From Synergistaceae bacterium (GTDB lineage Bacteria; Synergistota; Synergistia; Synergistales; Aminobacteriaceae), in the NCBI GenBank assembly GCA_012521675.1, contig JAAYLU010000027.1:1-60773 (forward strand): DNA of 60,773 nucleotides. Reading direction: 5' to 3'. Below the pieces are notes generated by a model that saw only the letters and a list, made by a program, of their open reading frames with translations, had not been told where the DNA came from and did not search any database. The translations under genes were made by a program, and so were the position numbers. Within the stretch, counting starts at the first letter, position 1, and the number at the start of each line of letters is the position of its first letter. Of this stretch, positions 18,179 to 26,054 are shown piece by piece.

Positions 18179-18310
18179 GTCATCCCGACGACCAGCGGGA
18201 GGAGGGATCTCGACCCTGGTGTCTCAAACCCGAGATCCCTCCGCGCTGCGCGCGTTCGGGACGACAAGGGTACTGTCATCCTGACGACCGAAGGGAGGAA
18301 GGATCTCAAC
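18179..18310. repeat. palindromic intergenic repeat, copy 2 plus a partial copy
   Basis: A hairpin-forming element of about 87 bases (18179-18265). The outer ends are GTCATCCCGA and TCGGGACGAC; an inner stem GGAGGGATCTCG (18201-18212) pairs with CGAGATCCCTCC (18231-18242). A second, shorter copy starting GTCATCCTGA follows at 18274. It separates the fur-like gene from the lplA operon. No glycine riboswitch was recognised here. Confidence 0.75.
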
Positions 18311-18327
18311 AGCGATCCTTCAATCCT

Positions 18328-18855
18328 CTACCGGAAGCGTCTCATGCCTCGGCAGCGGCGGCCGTGGCAGGCGCCTCTGCGGCCTCGTGGGCCTTCCATT
18401 CTTTGATCTTCCTCGTTTGCGCACTTTTCGCACAGGCCCGACAGCGCCATGGACTGGGGAAGCAGTTCAAGCCCCGCCTCGGAGAGCCATCGCTCCAGCG
18501 TTTGTTGCTTCTCCTGCTCGCCGTCCAGTTGGAAAACCTCGCCGCACACACGACAGAATGCCGTCAGGTGAATTTTTTGCTTGGGTACGTCCAGCCTGAA
18601 TTCGCCGTCGTTCAGGTATATGATGTTGACCATGCCCATCTCGCCCAACAGGTTTAGGGTGCGGTAGATGGTGGCTATTCCTATGGATGGATCCGCCTCC
18701 CGCGTCCTCTCCCAGATATCCTGGACGGACGTGGTCTTTCCCAGAAATTCGGCTATGATATGAAAGAGAGTCTCTCTCTGGGCGGTGAGGCGCAGCCCCC
18801 TGTCCCTGAGCTTACGCATGAACAAGTCCATAGAGCCGGCGGTTTCGTCTGCCAT
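18328..18855 (-). CDS. Fur-family metal- or peroxide-responsive repressor
   Basis: A 175-residue Fur/PerR/Zur-type regulator. The winged helix is clear (LRLTAQRETLFHII near 20-33; then SIGIATIYRTLNLLGEMG), and two structural zinc CxxC pairs are present (CRVCG and CEKC). The usual His cluster before the first CxxC is reduced to KIHLTAFC, so the metal cannot be assigned. The start at 18855 has GGAGGG eight bases upstream. It is divergent from the DUF5320 operon, whose promoter carries a Fur-type box. The last 20-odd residues are Arg-rich; another frame over the same bases would give an Ala/Glu-rich tail ending at 18342, so a late frameshift is possible. Confidence 0.88.
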   Translation of the reverse strand: MADETAGSMDLFMRKLRDRGLRLTAQRETLFHIIAEFLGKTTSVQDIWERTREADPSIGIATIYRTLNLLGEMGMVNIIYLNDGEFRLDVPKQKIHLTAFCRVCGEVFQLDGEQEKQQTLERWLSEAGLELLPQSMALSGLCEKCANEEDQRMEGPRGRRGACHGRRCRGMRRFR

Positions 18856-18888
18856 TATCCAATCCCTCCGGAAAATTTGTTTTTCCCC

Positions 18889-18918
18889 TTGACATGATGC
18901 CACAGAATGGTGTAGAAT
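18889..18918 (+). promoter_or_regulatory. promoter of the DUF5320/ferredoxin-ATPase operon
   Basis: TTGACA (18889-18894), 18 bases, then TAGAAT (18913-18918). The expected start point near 18925 lies at the edge of the Fur-type box, a typical repression layout. Confidence 0.75.
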
Positions 18919-18923
18919 GCAAC

Positions 18924-18938
18924 TGATAATTATTATCA
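18924..18938. promoter_or_regulatory. Fur-type operator, 7-1-7 palindrome
   Basis: TGATAATTATTATCA is a perfect 7-1-7 inverted repeat identical to the classical Bacillus-type Fur box core TGATAATNATTATCA. It lies at the transcription start of the plus-strand operon and 69 bases upstream of the divergent Fur-family start, so one site could control both directions. Confidence 0.82.
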
Positions 18939-18959
18939 AAGATGAAGGAGGAGATTTCT

Positions 18960-19271
18960 ATGCCTGGAAGGGATAGAACTGGACCGCTCGGACAGGGCCC
19001 GATGACGGGTTGGGGGCGTGGATTTTGCGGCCGGGGCGCTTACGCTGGAGCCGGTTTCTTCGGCGGACGCGGGTGGCGCGGCCGGGGCTGCGGCTGGGGC
19101 TGGGGTTATGGCCGGGGGCGCGGCTGGGGTACGGGAATGCCCATGGGCGGAGTGTGGCAGGAGCCTATGAGCGAGGCTGAGGAGCGGGCGATGATGGAGC
19201 AAGAGCTCGCGATGACGGAGGCCAGGGCGAATGAACTTCGAGCCAGGCTTGGAAGGGAAGGCGACGAGTAG
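18960..19271 (+). CDS. DUF5320 family glycine/arginine-rich protein
   Basis: A 103-residue protein with the DUF5320 opening MPGRDRTGPLGQGPMTGWG, then a Gly/Arg/Trp-rich low-complexity middle (about 20-62), and a charged helical end with coiled-coil character (EAEERAMMEQELAMTEA). The start at 18960 is set by AAGGAGG eight bases upstream. The family is regularly found beside NifX-like proteins and ferredoxin-fused ATPases in anaerobes, as here. Its function is unknown; a scaffold or regulatory role in metal-cluster chemistry is only a guess. It is first in the Fur-boxed operon and shares one base with the next gene. Confidence 0.85.
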   Translation: MPGRDRTGPLGQGPMTGWGRGFCGRGAYAGAGFFGGRGWRGRGCGWGWGYGRGRGWGTGMPMGGVWQEPMSEAEERAMMEQELAMTEARANELRARLGREGDE

Positions 19272-19633
19272 TGAAAAAGGCGGCTGTGGCTCTGGACGGA
19301 GGGGTTGTCTCCGAGCATTTCGGAAGGACGAGGGAGTTTCTGTTCGTCACGATAGAGGACGGCAAGGAGACGAAGCGCGAGCTTCTGGCCCCTCCGGGCG
19401 GGGAACATGTTCCCGGGCTCTTCCCCAACTGGGTGAAGAGCATGGGGGCGGATACCGTGGTCGCGGGGGGCATGGGAGCACAGGCGAAGAACCTGTTCCG
19501 GTCGTTCGGGATAGAGATCTGCACCGTCCCCCCGATGGACGCCGAAAGCGCCGTGAAGGCCCTGTTGTCCGGCTCGCTCGAGTCCGTCGATAAGGAGTGC
19601 GACCACGGGCACGGCCGCACCTGCGGAAAATGA
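19271..19633 (+). CDS. NifX/NifB-like dinitrogenase iron-molybdenum cofactor family protein
   Basis: A 120-residue single-domain protein of the NifB C-terminal/NifX/NafY superfamily. Features are AVALDGGVVSEHFGRTREFL near 5-24, GADTVVAGGMGAQAKNLF near 60-77 and a Cys/His-rich C-terminal tail (KECDHGHGRTCGK) that could bind metal. Translation starts at a GTG that shares its first base with the previous stop. No nitrogenase genes are in the window, and stand-alone members occur in many non-fixing anaerobes next to MinD-like ATPases, so a general iron-sulfur cluster role is more likely than nitrogen fixation. Confidence 0.85.
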   Translation: MKKAAVALDGGVVSEHFGRTREFLFVTIEDGKETKRELLAPPGGEHVPGLFPNWVKSMGADTVVAGGMGAQAKNLFRSFGIEICTVPPMDAESAVKALLSGSLESVDKECDHGHGRTCGK

Positions 19634-20472
19634 AGATCGCCGTAGCCAGCGGCAAGGGAGGCGCGGGCAAGACCAGCATCGCGGCCTCCCTTGTTCTTGG
19701 CAGACCGGGGTCGCTGGCCATGGACCTCGATGTCGAGGAGCCCAACCTGGGGATTTTGCTAGACTTCAAAGGAGGCTCCGAGCGGCCGGTGCTTCAGCCT
19801 GTCGCCAGTCTGGACCCGGACCTGTGCTCCGGCTGCGGTCGGTGCGCCCAGGCGTGCGAGTTCGGCGCCCTTGCGTGGTTCGGCTCCGGCCTGCCGGTGA
19901 TCAACGAGTTTCTCTGCCACGGCTGCGGCGTCTGCCCGCTGGTCTGCCCGACGGGGGCGATGAGCGAGCGCGACCGAGAGGTGGGCAGGATCAGGTCCGG
20001 CACCGCCGCCGGCGGGCCCTTCATCGAGGGTCGCCTGAAGGTAGGCAGCGTCAGCACGGTGCACGTAATAGAGGAGACGATGCGCGCCGCCGAGGAGTTC
20101 GGCGAGCGCTACTGGATAATGGATGGGCCTCCGGGCGTGTCTTGCCCGGCTGCGACGGTGCTGCGCGCTGCGGATGCGGCGCTGATGGTGGCCGAGCCGA
20201 CTCCGTTCGGCCTGTCCGACCTGGCGAGCGTGCTGGAGGTGGCGTCGGACCTTAAGAAGCCCGCGGCCGTGGTGGTGAACAAGGCAGGGCTGGGAGAGAG
20301 GCCGCTGGACGACCTGTGCAGGCGCTTCTCCGTGGAGGTGCTTGAGAGCTTTCCGTTCAGTCGCGCCGCGGCTGCGACGGGAGCGTTGGGTAAATGTCCG
20401 TACAACACCGACGCGGACTGGGCCGCCAGGACGGAAAGGCTATGGCGAGAGATGGAGAGGGTATTCTCATGA
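19630..20472 (+). CDS. MinD/Mrp-type P-loop ATPase with inserted 2[4Fe-4S] ferredoxin domain
   Basis: A 280-residue protein. The deviant Walker A GKGGAGKTS is near residues 8-16; two CxxCxxCxxxC clusters (Cys66, 69, 72, 76 and Cys96, 99, 102, 106) form a bacterial-type ferredoxin insert; the switch II sequence DGPPGVSCPA follows. This is the standard arrangement of the anaerobe nucleotide-binding/ferredoxin family. The ATG overlaps the preceding stop (ATGA), and its stop overlaps the next start. It probably forms a heterodimer with the homologous neighbour, as such genes nearly always come in pairs. Proposed work is ATP-driven cluster transfer or electron transfer; the partner protein is unknown. 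Confidence 0.9.
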   Translation: MKIAVASGKGGAGKTSIAASLVLGRPGSLAMDLDVEEPNLGILLDFKGGSERPVLQPVASLDPDLCSGCGRCAQACEFGALAWFGSGLPVINEFLCHGCGVCPLVCPTGAMSERDREVGRIRSGTAAGGPFIEGRLKVGSVSTVHVIEETMRAAEEFGERYWIMDGPPGVSCPAATVLRAADAALMVAEPTPFGLSDLASVLEVASDLKKPAAVVVNKAGLGERPLDDLCRRFSVEVLESFPFSRAAAATGALGKCPYNTDADWAARTERLWREMERVFS

Positions 20473-21683
20473 GCCCATTCGAGATCGTGATGGTCAGCGG
20501 CAAGGGCGGGACGGGAAAGACCACTCTGACCGCGTGCTTCGCCGCGCTGGCCGAGGGGCCGCGTGTGCTGGCGGATGCGGACGTGGATGCGCCGAACCTC
20601 GGCATCATCCTGTCGCCCCGAGAGACGGAGAGCCGTCCCTTCTTCGGTATGAAGGTGGCTCACGTGGACGAGGCTCGCTGCACCGGGTGCGGCGAGTGCC
20701 TGCGCTTCTGTCGCTTCGGGTCCATCCTGATGAAGGACGGAAAGGCCGTGGTGGACCCGGGCTTCTGCGAGGGGTGCGGCGGCTGTCTGCTGGTGTGCCC
20801 GGAGGGGTGCATAGAAAAGAGGGCTTTTCAGCGGGGGGTGCTGAAACGCGGTGAGACGGACTTCGGCCCGATGTGGCACGCGCGCCTTGCGCCGGGGGGA
20901 GAGAACTCCGGCATGCTGGTGGCGTTGGTGCGCAAGGAGGCCAGGCAAGAGGCCACTGAGCTGAAAGCGCCGCTGATTCTTGTCGACGGGCCGCCCGGAG
21001 TGGGCTGCCCCGCGACGTCCTCCCTCACGGGGGCCGGGCTGGCGGTGCTGGTCGTCGAGCCGTCTCGTTCCGCCCTCGCGGATCTGCGGCGGGTGATCGA
21101 CCTGTGCGGGACCCTGTCGCTGCCCTTTGGAATAGCTATAAACAGGTGGGACATATCCCCGGTGGTAACGGAGGAGATCCGCTCCGTCTGCGAAGCGGAG
21201 GGGTGGCCGATTCTCGGGGCCGTCCCGTTCGACGAGAAGATCACCCGGGCTACGAGCGACGGCCGAATCCCGGTGGAGGAGATGGGGCGACCGCTCGTGG
21301 AACTGTGGCGAGCGATTTTACAGAGAGGAAGTGCTAAAAACATGACCAAGATCAAGATAGGAATACCGTCCCTCGGGGCGGAGACGTCCAGCGCGGTCGC
21401 GGACCGTTTCGCGCGCGCTCCCTGGTTCGTAGTTGCAGACGAGAGCGGAAAGGTGCTCGAGTCCTTCGAGGGGACTGGTGCCGACGAGGCTCACGGGGCC
21501 GCGACTAAGATGCTGACGACCCTCTCGGAGAAGGGGGTCTCCGTGCTGCTGGTTCCGCGCCTCGGGCCTAATGCCATCAATTTCGCCAAGCAGGCGGGGA
21601 TGAGCGCGTTCTGCGCGGAGGGGCTGACCGTCGCGGACGCATTGGCGAAGCACACGGAGGGCAAGCTCGAGAAACTTCTTTAG
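20469..21683 (+). CDS. ferredoxin-inserted MinD/Mrp ATPase fused to a NifX-like domain
   Basis: A 404-residue fusion. Residues 1-285 repeat the architecture of the upstream gene: Walker A GKGGTGKTT near 11-19, cysteine clusters at 71, 74, 77, 81 and 100, 103, 106, 110, and DGPPGVGCPA near 173-182. Residues 292-404 are a second protein family, NifX/NifB-like (IKIGIPSLGAETSSAVADRF), with no stop between. An ATG at residue 292 (base 21342) has a GAGAGG about 13 bases upstream, so a free NifX-like product may also be made. The ATG overlaps the previous stop by four bases. The fusion physically links the ATPase to the domain encoded separately at 19271. Confidence 0.88.
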   Translation: MSPFEIVMVSGKGGTGKTTLTACFAALAEGPRVLADADVDAPNLGIILSPRETESRPFFGMKVAHVDEARCTGCGECLRFCRFGSILMKDGKAVVDPGFCEGCGGCLLVCPEGCIEKRAFQRGVLKRGETDFGPMWHARLAPGGENSGMLVALVRKEARQEATELKAPLILVDGPPGVGCPATSSLTGAGLAVLVVEPSRSALADLRRVIDLCGTLSLPFGIAINRWDISPVVTEEIRSVCEAEGWPILGAVPFDEKITRATSDGRIPVEEMGRPLVELWRAILQRGSAKNMTKIKIGIPSLGAETSSAVADRFARAPWFVVADESGKVLESFEGTGADEAHGAATKMLTTLSEKGVSVLLVPRLGPNAINFAKQAGMSAFCAEGLTVADALAKHTEGKLEKLL

Positions 21684-21736
21684 TGATTGGTGTAAAATAG
21701 GCGCATAAAAAACACTGAAAAGAGGCGAACCTCGTT

Positions 21737-22501
21737 TTGACACTACCACCAAAAAGCGACAAAAAGGGCATCAAACGAATCTACGCCGTCGGCAGCGGCA
21801 AGGGCGGCGTGGGCAAGAGCTCGGTAACGTCCCTGTTGGCTCTGGCGGAATCTCGCCAGGGCAAGAGCGTCGGCATACTGGACGCGGACATCACGGGCCC
21901 GTCCATACCCACCTTCTTCGGCCTGAAGAAGTTCCCGTTCGGCAACGCCGACGGGATAGAGCCGCCCGCGACACGCACCGGCATACGGGTCATCTCCATG
22001 AACCTGCTGCTGGACGACCCGGCCAAGCCCGTCGTCTGGCGCGGTCCGCTGCTCGGCAGCGCCGTCAGCCAGTTTTTCAACGACGTGCAGTGGGGCGATC
22101 TGGACGTGCTCTTCGTCGACCTGCCTCCAGGGACGGCCGACGCTGTGCTGACCGCGATGCAGACTATCCCGCTGGACGGTTTCCTGCTGGTGACGTCACC
22201 GCAGGAGCTGGCGTCGCTGGTGGTGCGCAAGGCCGCGAGAATGGCCGAGATGATGGACATCCCGCTGGTTGGCGTGCTGGAGAACATGAGCGAGATTCGC
22301 TGCCCTCACTGCGGCGAGCGCATAGAACTGTTCGGAGGCAGCCACTCGGCCGCACTCACGGAGGAGCTGAAGGTCCCCTTCTGGGGAAGCCTCTCCCTGG
22401 ACCCGCGCCTGGCGGAGCTGGGCGACGCGGGGCGAATCGAGGAGTACGACGACTCGGCAGTCTTCTCCGTGCTGGAGAAGGGCTTGGAGGGGCTGCTGTA
22501 G
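21737..22501 (+). CDS. Mrp/ApbC-family iron-sulfur cluster carrier ATPase
   Basis: A 254-residue P-loop ATPase. Walker A is GSGKGGVGKSS near 19-29, followed by ILDADITGPSIP and VDLPPGTADAVLT, and the C-terminal CPHC (in MSEIRCPHCGERIELFG) that holds a bridging [4Fe-4S] cluster in the ApbC/Nbp35 family. There is no ferredoxin insert, unlike the two ATPases before it. Translation seems to start at TTG (21737), with AGAGG 11 bases upstream; no ATG fits. It is 53 bases after the fusion gene and probably in the same operon, which ends in a strong terminator. Confidence 0.9.
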   Translation: MTLPPKSDKKGIKRIYAVGSGKGGVGKSSVTSLLALAESRQGKSVGILDADITGPSIPTFFGLKKFPFGNADGIEPPATRTGIRVISMNLLLDDPAKPVVWRGPLLGSAVSQFFNDVQWGDLDVLFVDLPPGTADAVLTAMQTIPLDGFLLVTSPQELASLVVRKAARMAEMMDIPLVGVLENMSEIRCPHCGERIELFGGSHSAALTEELKVPFWGSLSLDPRLAELGDAGRIEEYDDSAVFSVLEKGLEGLL

Positions 22502-22531
22502 AGGCCTCCTGATCATCGTCGTTCCATAACG

Positions 22532-22597
22532 GTCATCCCGAGCGTAGCGAGGGATCTCGGTCTGCCGGCGCTGGTCGACCGAGATCCCTCCCTTTTT
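22532..22597 (+). terminator. palindromic repeat copy 3 acting as terminator
   Basis: The repeat family opening GTCATCCCGA is at 22532. A perfect 14-base stem follows, GAGGGATCTCGGTC (22549-22562) pairing with GACCGAGATCCCTC (22577-22590), then CCTTTTT on the plus strand. It lies about 30 bases after the Mrp gene stop, so this copy of the repeat probably serves as a rho-independent terminator for the operon. Confidence 0.8.
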
Positions 22598-22603
22598 GCT
22601 CCG

Positions 22604-24292
22604 CTACTTCAACTCGTACGGCCAGGCCATCGCGCCTCCCTCGAGGATCGCAACGTCCTCCCTGTTGTTTCCCCTGAATATCGCCACCGCGTCCCACGCG
22701 CGCGCGGAGATCTTGCAGAAGGCAACGACTTCCCTGCCCTCCGGAACCTCGGAGAGACGAGCGCGAAGCTGCCCCAGCGGGATGTTGATGAAGTCGTAGG
22801 GCAGACGCCCCTGCTGGTCCAGCTCCTGCGGGGAGCGCACATCAAGCAGAACGGGCGGTTCGCTCTCCTCCATGCGGGCCTTGAGCTCGACAGGGGAGTA
22901 GGTCTTCACCAGGCCATCCATCTTGTTCCTGAGGGTATTGGCCGCGTGGGTGGTCGGATCGAGAGCGGTTGCGAAGGGCGGCGCGTAGGCGAAGTCAGCG
23001 TCGGCCAGCATGTCCACCGTCATGCCGGAGGAGATGCCCGCGACGATGGAGTCCAGCCTCTTGTCGATCACGCCGTTGCCCATGAACTGGGCGCCTATCA
23101 CTAATCGCGACCTCCTGTCGGCGACGAGGCGTATGGTCATATCACCCATCCCCGGCATGAAGTGCGGGCGATCCGGCTCCTCCACGATCACGCTGACCGG
23201 GTCGAAACCGGCGGCGCGCGCCTGCTCCTCGTTGAGTCCCGTCTTGCCGATGGTCAGGTGAAACAGCTTCAAAATGGCGGTGCCGATGACCCCGGCGAAG
23301 CGCGAGGGTAGCCCGGCGATGTTGTCGGCAATCACACGGCCCTGGCGGTTCGCGGTGGAGCCCATAGGCTGCCAGACGGACTTCTCCGTCAGGATGTTCT
23401 TGGACTGGACGCAGTCACCCCCCGCGAAGATGAACGGATCACTGGTGCGAAGGCACTCGTCGACCACGATGGTTCCGTTGGCGTGTAGCTCCAACCCAGC
23501 CTCTTTGGCAAGAACCGTGTTGGGACGGATCCCGACCGCCATCAGCACCATATCGGCCGGCAGCTCTCGCTTGTCGGTCTTGACGGCCTTGACTACGCCG
23601 CCCTCTCCGATTATCTCTACGACCTTCTCGCCGCCGTAGAAGCCCACGCCCTTCTGCTTCAGCACCTTTGCTACCCTAAGGCCGAAGTCCTCGCCTATAA
23701 GCGCCGGCAGCGGTGTTGGCTGAATATCGGCCACCGAGACCGAGATGCCTCTGTCGGCCAGCGCCTCCACGACCTCCATGCCGATCAGGCCGCCGCCGAT
23801 GATCACAGCCGACTTGACGCTGCCCGCATCGATCGCGGACTTCATCGCCATCGCGTCCGGCATCGTCCACAGGGTGAACACCCGGTTCAGGTCCACGCCG
23901 GGGATCGGGGGGCGGATGGGCGACGCCCCGGTGGCCAGCACGAGTTCATCGTAGGGGAAGAGGCACTCCTCGCCGGTACCCGTGTTCGTCGCCTTGACCA
24001 CCTTGTGCTCCTTGTCGATGCGCGTTGCCAGGCAGGATGTGTGAACGGTCACGTTCTTCACGTTGCGGAAAAAGTTGGCGTCGCGCACTATGCCCAGCGG
24101 AGTGCAGACCAGGTCCTTGTACTCCTTCACCACGTCGCCCACGAAATAGGGAAAGCCGCACCCGGCGACGCTGAGGTGCTCTCCCCGCTCCAGTATCGTG
24201 ATCTCGTATTCGGGCGCCAGCCGCGCCAGCCTGGCGGCCGCCTTCGCGCCGCACGCCACCCCTCCTATAATCAGGACCTTCTTCTTGCTCAT
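22604..24292 (-). CDS. CoA-disulfide reductase-like FAD/NAD(P) oxidoreductase fused to rhodanese
   Basis: A 562-residue two-part enzyme. Residues 1-450 are a single-cysteine flavin disulfide reductase: FAD-binding GGVACGAKAAARLARL near 10-25, redox Cys45 in SVAGCGFPYF, NAD-binding IIGGGLIGMEVVEAL, and FIFAGGDCV. Residues about 465-562 are a rhodanese domain with catalytic Cys526 in the loop CKISARA. This matches CoA-disulfide reductase-rhodanese and Npsr-type enzymes, which reduce CoA disulfides, CoA persulfides or polysulfide with NAD(P)H. The order of domains and length are usual. A sulfur-respiration or persulfide-handling role is inferred. It is monocistronic, convergent with the Mrp operon. 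Confidence 0.92.
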   Translation of the reverse strand: MSKKKVLIIGGVACGAKAAARLARLAPEYEITILERGEHLSVAGCGFPYFVGDVVKEYKDLVCTPLGIVRDANFFRNVKNVTVHTSCLATRIDKEHKVVKATNTGTGEECLFPYDELVLATGASPIRPPIPGVDLNRVFTLWTMPDAMAMKSAIDAGSVKSAVIIGGGLIGMEVVEALADRGISVSVADIQPTPLPALIGEDFGLRVAKVLKQKGVGFYGGEKVVEIIGEGGVVKAVKTDKRELPADMVLMAVGIRPNTVLAKEAGLELHANGTIVVDECLRTSDPFIFAGGDCVQSKNILTEKSVWQPMGSTANRQGRVIADNIAGLPSRFAGVIGTAILKLFHLTIGKTGLNEEQARAAGFDPVSVIVEEPDRPHFMPGMGDMTIRLVADRRSRLVIGAQFMGNGVIDKRLDSIVAGISSGMTVDMLADADFAYAPPFATALDPTTHAANTLRNKMDGLVKTYSPVELKARMEESEPPVLLDVRSPQELDQQGRLPYDFINIPLGQLRARLSEVPEGREVVAFCKISARAWDAVAIFRGNNREDVAILEGGAMAWPYELK

Positions 24293-24604
24293 CTTAATAA
24301 TCGCCTGCCTTTTAGGGAGTCCGCGGCCGTAAAGTGCGATGTGGTATAGATCATCGCCGCAGCGTGTTGTACCCCCCTATGGTATTGCAAGAAAAGCGAT
24401 TTGTCTATACCGGTCTTGTGTCATAATAGCCACGTCCAGTATCATGAACATCGTCGATCCATGAGGCCAATTCTTACGCGACCGAAGTGGAGGGAGAGAT
24501 AGAGGCCCGCTTCGGCGCCTCAAGCATCATAACGACTCATCTTGAGCCGAATTGAGAGCGGCGGCCTGTCTCCGAGACTGCCGGCTGAAGGAGTGTGCGA
24601 CCGT
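24293..24604. other. 312-base divergent intergenic region
   Basis: Lies between divergent starts of the CoA-disulfide reductase and the PTS permease. It holds an 8-base inverted repeat, GGTATAGA (24342-24349) and TCTATACC (24404-24411), about 54 bases apart, which would place a similar weak -10-like sequence facing each gene. A weak plus-strand promoter candidate, TTGTCT (24401) with TAATAG 17 bases later, is also present. No antiterminator target, riboswitch or further gene was seen. Confidence 0.4.
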
Positions 24605-26026
24605 ATGGAAATGAACGCGGCGTATGTCGGAAGGATCCTGGAGCTTCTAGGCGGGAGGGAGAATGTCTGCTCGGTTGCGAACTGCATGACTCGACTTCGT
24701 ATTCGGCTGAAGGACGCCTCGAGGACGGACGTGGCCGGTCTGAAGGCTCTGGAGGGCGTTCTGGGCGTGGTCGAGGGGGAGACTCTTCAGGTCGTCGTCG
24801 GACCGGGAAGGGCGAAGAGGGTCGCGGATATCCTCGTCGGGGAGTTCGGAGTCGCGTGCGGCGGCGCGGCCGTCGGCGACCGGGTGGAGAAGAAGAGGGA
24901 CGCCAGGCGGGAAGTTAAGAGAGGGCCTTTCAAGACTGCCCTGGAGACTATCGCCGCCATCTTCGTCCCGCTCATCCCGGCGATCATCGCGTCCGGCATC
25001 TTCAACGGGCTGGGCGGCCTCCTCGACACAATGCTGAAACAGCAGCTGGTCGCGGGCGCGGGCTGGGAGTTCGGTCGGTCCATCTGCCAGCTCGTCGGAG
25101 CCTCTTTCCTAGGCTACTTCGCCATATTCACCGGAGTAAACGCGGCCAGGTGCTTCGGCGCGACGGAGGCGCTGGGCGGCATGACCGGCGCAATGACAGC
25201 GGGGGCCCAGATCAACGAGATCTCGCAACTGCTCGGACTTTTCGACCCGGACGTACCGCTCAACTCCATCCTCACCACGGGCAAGGGCGGCGTCATCGGA
25301 GTGATACTTGGCGTGTATATTCTTGCCAAGGTGGAGAAGCGTTTGCGAAAGATGGTCCCCAACGTGCTCGACCTGATTCTGACACCGCTTGTCGCGCTTC
25401 TCGTCGTCGCGCTGGGCATGGTCTTCGTCGTGATGCCCGTCTCTGGCTACTTCTCGGACTGGCTGGTCGACGCTCTCTCCCTTATCATCAACTCCGGAAG
25501 CGCGGCTGTGAGCATAGTCTCGGGCTACGTTCTCGCCGCTCTCTTCCTCCCGATGGTGCTACTGGGGCTGCACCACGGCTTGATCCCCATCTACGCCATC
25601 CAGCTTCAGACCTTCGGGGGTGTCTCGTTGTTTCCGGTGCTGGCGATGTCCGGGGGAGGGCAGGTCGGAGCGGCGGCCGCCATCTGGCTGAAGGCGCGAA
25701 ACACAAAAAACTCCCGAATCCGGAGCGTGATAGCCGGAGCGCTTCCGGCGGGCTTGCTAGGAATCGGAGAGCCTCTTATCTACGGCGTCACGCTTCCAAT
25801 GGGGAAACCGTTCATAACCGCCGGTCTGGGCGCCGGGTTCGGCGGAGCGTACGTCATGGCGACCGGCGTGATGGCCACGTCGTGGGGGCCGTCCGGGCTG
25901 CTGGCGCTTCCCATGATGCAGCCGGGCAGCATGCTGAACTACCTCGCGGGGATTCTGATCTCCTACGTCGGAGGCTTCCTTATAACCTGGATCTTCGTGA
26001 AGGAGTCCGATGTGGCCGGTGCGTAG
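24605..26026 (+). CDS. PTS EIIBC permease, glucose/sucrose/MurNAc superfamily
   Basis: A 474-residue sugar-transporting phosphotransferase component. The EIIB domain (about 1-85) has the phosphorylated Cys27 in SVANCMTRLRIRL. The EIIC domain (about 105-470) has some ten hydrophobic helices and the sugar-site motif GIGEPLIYGVTLP near 396. AAGGAG lies 11 bases before the ATG at 24605; a second ATG two codons later is possible. There is no EIIA domain or gene beside it, as in MurP-type systems that borrow EIIA from another permease. The motifs alone do not settle the sugar; MurNAc, sucrose or trehalose are possible. No sugar-phosphate hydrolase is adjacent. Confidence 0.9.
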   Translation: MEMNAAYVGRILELLGGRENVCSVANCMTRLRIRLKDASRTDVAGLKALEGVLGVVEGETLQVVVGPGRAKRVADILVGEFGVACGGAAVGDRVEKKRDARREVKRGPFKTALETIAAIFVPLIPAIIASGIFNGLGGLLDTMLKQQLVAGAGWEFGRSICQLVGASFLGYFAIFTGVNAARCFGATEALGGMTGAMTAGAQINEISQLLGLFDPDVPLNSILTTGKGGVIGVILGVYILAKVEKRLRKMVPNVLDLILTPLVALLVVALGMVFVVMPVSGYFSDWLVDALSLIINSGSAAVSIVSGYVLAALFLPMVLLGLHHGLIPIYAIQLQTFGGVSLFPVLAMSGGGQVGAAAAIWLKARNTKNSRIRSVIAGALPAGLLGIGEPLIYGVTLPMGKPFITAGLGAGFGGAYVMATGVMATSWGPSGLLALPMMQPGSMLNYLAGILISYVGGFLITWIFVKESDVAGA

Positions 26027-26054
26027 ACAGGGCGCGGTCGGAAGGAGGGTTGTG

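Noticed and set aside
19271-21683. Nitrogen-fixation genes
   Set aside because: NifX-like domains are present, but no nitrogenase structural genes, NifB radical-SAM part or NifE/N are in the window; such domains are common in non-fixing anaerobes.
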